Assembly: GCA_005880755.1 (NCBI GenBank)
Contig: VBGV01000216.1
Location: 1-9,911, forward strand
Length of the DNA stretch: 9,911 nt
Source: Chloroflexota bacterium
GTDB taxonomy: Bacteria; Chloroflexota; Dormibacteria; Dormibacterales; Dormibacteraceae
Direction: 5' to 3'
Part shown: positions 1-5,257 of the stretch, piece after piece
How positions within the stretch are numbered: the stretch's first letter is position 1
Layout: every line of letters starts with the position of its first letter
The notes under the pieces: generated by a model
What the model was told of the DNA's origin: nothing
The model's database searches: none
What the model saw: the letters and a program-made list of their open reading frames with translations, nothing else
Translations under genes and position numbers: made by a program

Positions 1-643
1 GCGGGTCGCTGAGACCGCCCGGAAGCGCGTATGCACCGGTCGCGGGCACGAGGCCGGCGGTCGGCTTGAGGGCGGCAATGCCGCAGTAATGGGCGGGCAT
101 CCGGATGCTGCCACCCGAGTCGCTGCCGATCCCCAGCGGTGAGCCTCCGGCAGCGATGATCGAGGCCTCGCCGCTGCTGCTCCCACCGGGCGAGCGGTTG
201 ATGTCGTACGGATTCCGCGTCCCGCCGTGAAGCGGGTTCCAGCTGTCGCTTCCAACTCCGCCCGGCGGGCAGTTGGTCTTGCCGATCAGGATCGCGCCCG
301 CACGTCTCATGCGGGCGACCACGGTCGCGTCATGGTCGGGAATGTTGGTGCGCAGCATGCGAAGACCGGCGGTGGTCGGCAGCCCAGCGGTGTTGAAGAT
401 GTCCTTGGCCGTGAAGGGCACGCCATGGAGAGGGCCGAGCGCGCTGGCGCGTTTGTTGTGGCGGTCAGCGTTACGCGCCTCCTTGAGCGCGCTCTCGGCG
501 GGGGCGAAGACGACGGCGTTGAGGCGCGGGTTGACGGTGTGAATGTGCTCGAGGTGGGCCTTGACGACCTCGACCGAGGACACCTTCTTGTCCCGGATGG
601 CACGCGCCAGCCACGCGGCCGATGCACCGATGACGTCTCTCAC
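1..643 (-). CDS. Amidase-signature family hydrolase, N-terminal part (runs off left edge)
   Basis: About 214 N-terminal residues of an amidase-signature (AS) enzyme, which hydrolyses amide bonds with a Ser-cisSer-Lys triad. All three catalytic residues can be read: Lys80 in HGVPFTAKD, the cis-Ser at Ser155 in SPGGSSSGEAS, and the nucleophile Ser179 in GIGSDSGGSIR. The 24-residue spacing between the two serines equals that of FAAH (Ser217/Ser241). The GGSSSGE...GGSPLG wording is closer to FAAH-like amidases than to GatA, which usually reads GGSSGGSAA. The C-terminal half, which decides substrate, lies outside the window. The start is GTG at 643-641: an in-frame TAA lies a few codons upstream, no other start is available, and a GGGAAG sits just before it. 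It follows the UPF0173 gene on the same strand after 44 bases and is probably co-transcribed. No signal peptide, so cytoplasmic. The substrate is unknown; a GatA role is unlikely but not excluded. Confidence 0.93.
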   Translation of the reverse strand, partial: MRDVIGASAAWLARAIRDKKVSSVEVVKAHLEHIHTVNPRLNAVVFAPAESALKEARNADRHNKRASALGPLHGVPFTAKDIFNTAGLPTTAGLRMLRTNIPDHDATVVARMRRAGAILIGKTNCPPGGVGSDSWNPLHGGTRNPYDINRSPGGSSSGEASIIAAGGSPLGIGSDSGGSIRMPAHYCGIAALKPTAGLVPATGAYALPGGLSDP

Positions 644-658
644 AGCTTCCCGGCCGTG

Positions 659-664
659 AGCTTA
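659..664 (-). promoter_or_regulatory. Possible -10 element before the amidase
   Basis: On the minus strand this reads TAAGCT, which fits TANNNT and is the same hexamer found before the SDR gene at 8981-8986. It would place a transcript start near 652, nine bases before the GTG start at 643. No -35 box is evident. If real, it would be an internal promoter giving the amidase some independence from the upstream operon. A six-base match with four loose positions is weak evidence. Confidence 0.2.
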
Positions 665-687
665 GAGGCTAGCGGCCCAAATTCAGC

Positions 688-1398
688 CTAAACGGTGTCT
701 CCCGGCTTGACGTCCAGCACCCGCACGCCCGGCCCGACGAGCTCCTGCAGCTGGCTGGGGCGGCCGGTCAGGATCGGGAAGGTGGCGAAGTGCATCGGCA
801 CCACAGTCTTGACCCCTAGCAGCTGGACCGCCTTGGCGGCTCTCTCCGGCCCCATCGTGTAGAAATCGCCGATCGGCAGGAAAGCAACGTCGAACTTGCT
901 CAGCTCGGCGATCAGGGCCATGTCCCCGAAGACGTCCGTATCCCCGGCGAAATAGATCGTGAAGCCGTTTTCAAATTCGATCACCAGCCCGCACGCCTCG
1001 CCGCCGTAGATCAGGTGGCCGTCCTCGGTGATGCCGCACGAGTGCTCGGCGTGGACCAGCGTGACCTTGATGCCCAGCGTCTCGATGGTGCCGCCCTGGT
1101 TACCGGCGACGATGCTCTCGCCATCGATTCCCTTGGAGCCCAACCAGACTCCGATCTCATGATTGGTCACGATCGTGCACTTCGTGCGGCGAGCGATCTC
1201 GAGCGCGTCATGGATGTGGTCGAAGTGGCCGTGGGTGATGAGCATCAGGTCGCATCTGTCGACCGTCTTCAACATCTCGGGCGCGGCGGGATTGTTCATG
1301 ACCCACGGGTCGATGAGGATCTCCTTCCCTTTGGCGCTCCTGACCTTCCAGGTCCCGTGACCCACCCAGGTGAAGCTGACCTCAGCGTTGAGTGGCAT
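688..1398 (-). CDS. UPF0173 / UlaG-like metal-dependent hydrolase (metallo-beta-lactamase fold)
   Basis: A complete 236-residue protein of the UPF0173 family, the usual length for that family. It has the metallo-beta-lactamase fold and is expected to bind two divalent metals. Visible metal-site motifs in order: His14 in the N-terminal WVGHGT strand, THGHFDH at 55-61, His116 and His119 in VHAEHS, Asp153 in FAGDTD, and His203 in PMHFATFP. The GDFYTMGPE segment near 177-185 is also typical. The open frame extends upstream to 1581, but the family begins at MPLNAEVSFTWVGH. The ATG at 1398 has a strong GGGGAG Shine-Dalgarno with a 6-base spacer, so that start is well supported. Its first 17 bases overlap the end of the GT87 gene, indicating co-transcription and probable translational coupling. 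Cytoplasmic. The true substrate is unknown, as for most UPF0173 members; the name says only that it is a hydrolase. Confidence 0.94.
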   Translation of the reverse strand: MPLNAEVSFTWVGHGTWKVRSAKGKEILIDPWVMNNPAAPEMLKTVDRCDLMLITHGHFDHIHDALEIARRTKCTIVTNHEIGVWLGSKGIDGESIVAGNQGGTIETLGIKVTLVHAEHSCGITEDGHLIYGGEACGLVIEFENGFTIYFAGDTDVFGDMALIAELSKFDVAFLPIGDFYTMGPERAAKAVQLLGVKTVVPMHFATFPILTGRPSQLQELVGPGVRVLDVKPGDTV

Positions 1399-2635
1399 TC
1401 GAATCTCCCCCCATCGGTTTCGACCGGAAAAGCCGATTCTCCCACAGGGCCAAAACGAAGATTCCGATCCCGGCCACCGTCCACAGGTTCGGGAAAAACA
1501 GCTCGCACGGCTGGCGCCAGAAGCCAAGCAGGCAGAGGCCGAGCAAAACCAGAGTGACGGTCCGCCTGCGTTCGACCGCACGCACCAGCAGGATCAGGCC
1601 GACCGGCAGCAGCGGCAGCCACTGGTAAGGCCAGACCTCATTGGGGATCAGCGCTCCGAGGGCGAAGCCGAGCGACATCCCGTAGGCGGCGTTCCAACCG
1701 CTCCGCCATGCCGCCCACGCCGCACCTGCTGCGAAGAGCACAGCGCTCAGGTACGAGAGCGCGAGCGCCACGCCCGAAAAGTGGAGGGGTGAGGTCACGA
1801 TCTCGTATCCCGTGCTCGACGGCACGGCGAACGGTTCACCGCCGATCGTGCGCATGAAGAGAGTCCGCACCGAGTCGTACGCGCAGTCCGGGTTGTGTGA
1901 GGCGAGCGATGGCAGCAGGACGTGCTGGTAGTAGAAAAGCGTGCCGCCGCCGCCGAGCGGGATGAAGGTGGCCGCCGTAACGAGCACAAGCACCCCGAAC
2001 AGCACGAGCGCATAGCGGATCCGATGCGCCGGCCGCGGGCCGAGGATCATCGCCGCCGGGTAGTACTTGATCGCGGCCGCAAGGCCGCCCACAGCGCCGG
2101 CGATCGCCGGCCGGCTGCGTTCGAACCACACCGAAGCCATCGCGAGCACGAGCAGGACTCCGCCTCGCTGACCTGCGCTGACGTCCGCGAACAGCGGCGG
2201 AAAGTACGCGGCGACAAGCCAGAAGATTGGTCGGGCAACACGGTCCCTGCTCGCGAGCACGCGGTACAGGAGCACCAGCGCCAGGACCAGCGCAGCCGCG
2301 TCGATCGCGGTCCACACCTGCGCGCCGATGCTTCTGGGCAGTAGAGCCACCGGGACCGCCAGCAGCGCGACCGGGGGCGGGCTGACGAATGCGTCCAGGC
2401 CCCCGGGCGGCGCGATGATGTGCACCCGCGCCAGGTAATCCGCGGCCGCGTCGTACATGTGCGATGGATTCGTCAGGTACGCATGCGCGCCCTCCCACAT
2501 TCCTTCAGCGTCGTAACGCCGCGGCGCGACCAACGTGAAGAGCACGCGGTTCAGACCAAAGAGCACGGCGACGGTCCAGTACAGGGCGGGCCGCGAGAAA
2601 ACGTCGGCCGCGGCGCGTCTGAGGCGGTGGATCAA
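1382..2635 (-). CDS. GT87-type polytopic membrane glycosyltransferase
   Basis: A very hydrophobic protein of about 417 residues with many membrane segments (I estimate nine or more), the first near residues 17-37. It fits the GT87/DUF2029 family, GT-C enzymes that move mannose or arabinose from polyprenyl-phosphate donors on the outer face of the membrane (PimE and AftC are characterised members). Family marks: an acidic loop after the first segment (YDAEGMW, Asp42), FVSPPPVALLAVP at 83-95 (usually YPP), AGQ at 154-156, SRPAIAGAVGGLAAAIKYYP at 174-193 (the AG...AAxKxxP core), and NPDCAYDSVRTLFMR after a later loop. The frame is open to 2959 but that part is the shadow of the LysR gene. The best start is TTG at 2635-2633, which overlaps the LysR stop as TTGA, implying coupling; no start nearer the first membrane segment keeps it whole. 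Donor and acceptor cannot be told from sequence. The family call is firm, the start moderate. Confidence 0.85.
   Translation of the reverse strand: MIHRLRRAAADVFSRPALYWTVAVLFGLNRVLFTLVAPRRYDAEGMWEGAHAYLTNPSHMYDAAADYLARVHIIAPPGGLDAFVSPPPVALLAVPVALLPRSIGAQVWTAIDAAALVLALVLLYRVLASRDRVARPIFWLVAAYFPPLFADVSAGQRGGVLLVLAMASVWFERSRPAIAGAVGGLAAAIKYYPAAMILGPRPAHRIRYALVLFGVLVLVTAATFIPLGGGGTLFYYQHVLLPSLASHNPDCAYDSVRTLFMRTIGGEPFAVPSSTGYEIVTSPLHFSGVALALSYLSAVLFAAGAAWAAWRSGWNAAYGMSLGFALGALIPNEVWPYQWLPLLPVGLILLVRAVERRRTVTLVLLGLCLLGFWRQPCELFFPNLWTVAGIGIFVLALWENRLFRSKPMGGDSNATQR
1405..1410 (-). promoter_or_regulatory. Strong ribosome binding site for the UPF0173 gene
   Basis: Minus-strand GGGGAG six bases before the ATG at 1398. 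It lies inside the last codons of the GT87 gene, so ribosomes finishing GT87 would pass over it. It is the clearest Shine-Dalgarno in the window and sets the UPF0173 start against the longer open frame. Confidence 0.75.
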
Positions 2636-3561
2636 TCCGTTGGAGGGCGGACGCGACCGCGCGAGCCGTTGCGTGAAAGCCAGCTCGTGTCTTGCAGAAA
2701 TTCGATGAAGGCCCGCACCGACGCGGGCAGCTTCCGCCTCCGCAGGTGCACGATGTGCCAGTCGCGCCGAATCGGGAAACCGCGCACGTGCAGCTCGACG
2801 AGCCTGCCGCTCGAGACCTCCAGGGCGCACGCGTAACGGGAGATGACCGCCAGGCCGAGCCCCGATTCGACGGCGTGCTTGATCGCGCCGTTGGAGCCGA
2901 GCTCCATGGCCACGCTCAGCTTCGCCCCCTCCTTGCGCGCCGCCTTTTCCAGCGACCACCGGCTGCCGGACGCCGCCTCGCGCATGACGAACGGCTCGGC
3001 CTCGAGATCCTTCAGGCTCAGGCCCCGCCTGTGCGCTAGCGCGTGTCCCGCGGGCGCCACCAAGACGAGCTCGTCGCTCAGGAACGGAATGATCGCGAGC
3101 TCTGGATCTTTCAGCGCGGGCCCGACGACCGCCAGGTCGAGCTCGTTGCGCAACACCTGTTCCTGCACGCGCGCCCGCGTCCCGATCTCGAGCGAGATGA
3201 CCAGCCCCGGATGCAGCTTCTTGAAAGCGCCGAGCGCAGCGGGCAGGATGTAAATCCCGACGGTGGTGCTCGCTCCAACCCGCAGCGTTCCACGTTGGAT
3301 GCCGCGCATCTCCTCGATCGCCACGGTCGCCTCGTCCAGCACGTCGAGCATCCGCCGCGCGTAGCTGTACAGCAGCGACCCCGCTTCGGTCAGCTGGACG
3401 CGCTTGCCGAGCCGGTCGAGCAGCGGCAAGCCGAGCGTTTCCTCCAGCTCCTTGACCTGGTACGAGACCGAAGGCTGGCTGAGCTTGAGGCGCCGCGCCG
3501 CGAGGCTGAAGCTGGTCAGGTCGGCGACCGTTTTGAACGTCCGCAGCTGCCGCAAAGTCAC
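2632..3561 (-). CDS. LysR-type transcriptional regulator
   Basis: A complete LysR-family regulator of about 309 residues, the usual size. The N-terminal winged helix-turn-helix spans about residues 3-60 (LRQLRTFKTVADLTSFSLAA, then RRLKLSQPSVSYQVKELEE), followed by the linker helix and a periplasmic-binding-like effector domain. The segment STTVGIYILPAALGAFKKLH, then NELDLAVVGP and SNGAIKHAVESGLGLAVISR, resembles the CysL/CbbR/YeiE branch; which branch, and the effector, cannot be fixed from sequence. The chosen start is GTG at 3561-3559, because LysR proteins typically begin MTLRQLRxF; there is no obvious Shine-Dalgarno. A second in-frame GTG at 3600-3598 would add 13 residues and sits one base after the predicted transcript start, so a leaderless form is possible. 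The frame is open to 3744, but that would overlap the divergent carboxylase. The gene leads the minus-strand operon and is divergent from the carboxylase, the classical LysR position for controlling a neighbour and itself. Confidence 0.93.
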   Translation of the reverse strand: MTLRQLRTFKTVADLTSFSLAARRLKLSQPSVSYQVKELEETLGLPLLDRLGKRVQLTEAGSLLYSYARRMLDVLDEATVAIEEMRGIQRGTLRVGASTTVGIYILPAALGAFKKLHPGLVISLEIGTRARVQEQVLRNELDLAVVGPALKDPELAIIPFLSDELVLVAPAGHALAHRRGLSLKDLEAEPFVMREAASGSRWSLEKAARKEGAKLSVAMELGSNGAIKHAVESGLGLAVISRYACALEVSSGRLVELHVRGFPIRRDWHIVHLRRRKLPASVRAFIEFLQDTSWLSRNGSRGRVRPPTD

Positions 3562-3599
3562 CGCGCGGTCGAGATCGAGCTGAGCTTGGGCGCGCGGCA

Positions 3600-3620
3600 C
3601 GGCGCCTACGATATGCGCTA
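3600..3620. promoter_or_regulatory. Putative symmetric bidirectional promoter between LysR and carboxylase genes
   Basis: The heptamer TACGATA at 3607-3613 contains TACGAT on the plus strand (3607-3612) and TATCGT on the minus strand (3613-3608). Both fit the TANNNT -10 consensus and overlap. Counting the last T as -7, transcripts would start near 3619 (plus) and 3601 (minus), 18 bases apart. The carboxylase ATG is at 3620 and an in-frame LysR GTG is at 3600, so both messages could be leaderless or nearly so. A weak TTGGGC at 3586-3591 is a poor -35 candidate. No start site has been measured; this is read from sequence alone. Confidence 0.45.
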
Positions 3621-5257
3621 TGGCCGCCCGGAAACCTCGTTCACTTTCGCCCGTTCGTCGCACCACGCCAAGCCTCGAAGGGGTGGAAGCTCCACAACGC
3701 GAGGCGACGACGGTCTCCGAGCAGAAGATCAACCAGTACCGCAAGCGCCGCTACCAGGCGCTGCATGCCGAGACCGAAGCCGCCAACAAGCGCCGCGCGG
3801 CGGGCAAGGCGACCGCGCGCGACCGGATCGAGATGCTGCTCGACGAAGGCTCGTTCGTGGAGCTCGACGTTTTCGCAACCCACCGGGCACACGGGTTCGG
3901 CATGGAAGATCGGAAGATTGCCGGCGACGGTGTGGTGGCTGGATTCGGTGAGATCGATCGCCGGCCGGTCGCCGTTTACGCGTACGACGCGACCGTTTTC
4001 GGCGGCTCGCTCGGGGAGGTGACCGCCGAGAAGATCGTCAAGGTGCAGGAGCTGGCGCTGCGCAACCGCGTGCCGATCATCGGCATCAACGATTCGGGCG
4101 GCGCTCGCATCCAGGAGGGCGTCGTCGCGCTGGCGGGCTACGCCGACATCTTCTACCGCAACGTCCGCTCCTCAGGCGTCATCCCTCAGCTGAGCGTCAT
4201 CGCGGGGCCGTGCACCGGCGGCGCCGTCTACTCGCCGGCGATCACCGACTTCATCTTCATCGTTGCCGGCCAGGGGTACATGTTCATCACCGGCCCGGAG
4301 GTCATCAAGGTCGTCACCGGCGAGGCCGTGTCGTTCGACGAGCTGGGCGGCGGCCACGTGCACAACGCGACGTCGGGCGTCGCGCACTTCCTGCCCAAGA
4401 CCGAGCAGGAATGCGCCGCGGGGGTGCGCAAGCTGCTGTCCTACCTGCCGTCGTCGAACTCCGAGCGGCCGCCGTTCGTGCCGACCACCGACGACCTGGA
4501 GCGCGCCGACCCGGAGCTGCAGACGATCGTGCCCGAATCGCCGAACAAGCCCTACGACATGCGGGGGGTCGTCTCGCGCGTGCTCGACGGTCGCGAATTC
4601 TTCGAGATCCAGCCGTTCTTCGCCCCCAACATCATCGTCGGGCTCGGCCGCCTGGGCGGCCACGCTGTCGGAATCGTCGGCAACCAGCCGAAAGTGCTTG
4701 CCGGCGCCATCGACATCAACGCGTCGGTCAAGGCCGCTCGCTTCATTCGCTTTTGCGACGCGTTCGGCATCCCGATCCTTTCCTTCGTCGACGTGCCGGG
4801 TTACTTGCCGGGCAGGGACCAGGAGCACGGCGGGATCATCCGTCACGGCGCCAAGCTGCTCTACGCGTACGCCGAAGCGACGGTCCCGAAGCTCGCGGTG
4901 ATCACGCGCAAGAACTACGGCGGCGCATACACCGTGATGTCGCCGAAGCAGATGGGCGCCGACCTCAACCTCGCCTGGCCGACCGCTGAGATCGCGGTGA
5001 TGGGACCGGAGGCGGCGGTGAACATCATCTACAAACGCGATCTCGCGGCCGCGCGCGATCCGGTGGCGCGGCGCAAGGAGCTTGTCGCGGAGTACACCGC
5101 GCGTTTCGCCAATCCATATGTGGCCGCCGAACGGGGCTACATCGACGATGTCATCGAGCCGAGCCAGACGCGTCGAGAGCTGGTGCGCGCGCTCCAGCTA
5201 TGCCTGCGCAAGACGGTGGAACGCCCGCCGCGGAAGCACGGCAACATCCCCCTCTAA
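3620..5257 (+). CDS. Acyl-CoA carboxylase, carboxyltransferase (beta) subunit
   Basis: A complete protein of 545 residues, close to the usual 510-540 for propionyl-/acetyl-CoA carboxylase beta chains. These form the carboxyltransferase of a biotin-dependent complex: the carboxyl group passes from biotin on a separate alpha chain to an acyl-CoA, feeding fatty-acid synthesis or propionate/branched-chain breakdown. N-terminal half: GKATARDRIEMLLDEGSFVE, GINDSGGARIQEGV at 155-168, GPCTGGAVYSPAITD from 196, and GYMFITGPEVIKVVTGE. C-terminal half: FVDVPGYLPGRDQEHGGIIR from 389, YGGAYTVM around 433-440, GADLNLAWPTAEIAVMGPE, and the typical ending HGNIPL. Thr438 appears to occupy the position reported as the substrate switch in Streptomyces (Asp in PccB, Ile in AccB), so the acyl-CoA preference is open. 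The start is ATG 3620, which fits a leaderless message from the -10 at 3607; GTG 3683 is an alternative. No biotin domain and no alpha subunit lie in the window. Cytoplasmic. Confidence 0.95.
   Translation: MAARKPRSLSPVRRTTPSLEGVEAPQREATTVSEQKINQYRKRRYQALHAETEAANKRRAAGKATARDRIEMLLDEGSFVELDVFATHRAHGFGMEDRKIAGDGVVAGFGEIDRRPVAVYAYDATVFGGSLGEVTAEKIVKVQELALRNRVPIIGINDSGGARIQEGVVALAGYADIFYRNVRSSGVIPQLSVIAGPCTGGAVYSPAITDFIFIVAGQGYMFITGPEVIKVVTGEAVSFDELGGGHVHNATSGVAHFLPKTEQECAAGVRKLLSYLPSSNSERPPFVPTTDDLERADPELQTIVPESPNKPYDMRGVVSRVLDGREFFEIQPFFAPNIIVGLGRLGGHAVGIVGNQPKVLAGAIDINASVKAARFIRFCDAFGIPILSFVDVPGYLPGRDQEHGGIIRHGAKLLYAYAEATVPKLAVITRKNYGGAYTVMSPKQMGADLNLAWPTAEIAVMGPEAAVNIIYKRDLAAARDPVARRKELVAEYTARFANPYVAAERGYIDDVIEPSQTRRELVRALQLCLRKTVERPPRKHGNIPL

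Noticed and set aside
1399..1581. N-terminal extension of the UPF0173 frame to 1581
   Set aside because: It overlaps the GT87 C-terminus, lacks family similarity, and the ATG at 1398 has the best ribosome site in the window.
2636..2959. N-terminal extension of the GT87 frame by 108 codons
   Set aside because: It lies wholly inside the LysR gene and is Arg/Ala/Gly-rich shadow sequence; GT87 similarity starts just before the first membrane segment.
3043..3951. 302-codon plus-strand open frame across the LysR gene and the carboxylase start
   Set aside because: It overlaps two well-supported genes, is rich in Arg/Gln/Asp without domains, and begins inside the LysR coding region.
4172..4989. Open frames of 224 and 259 codons within the carboxylase gene
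   Set aside because: Shadow frames of a highly conserved carboxyltransferase; no recognisable motif, and composition typical of off-frame high-GC DNA.
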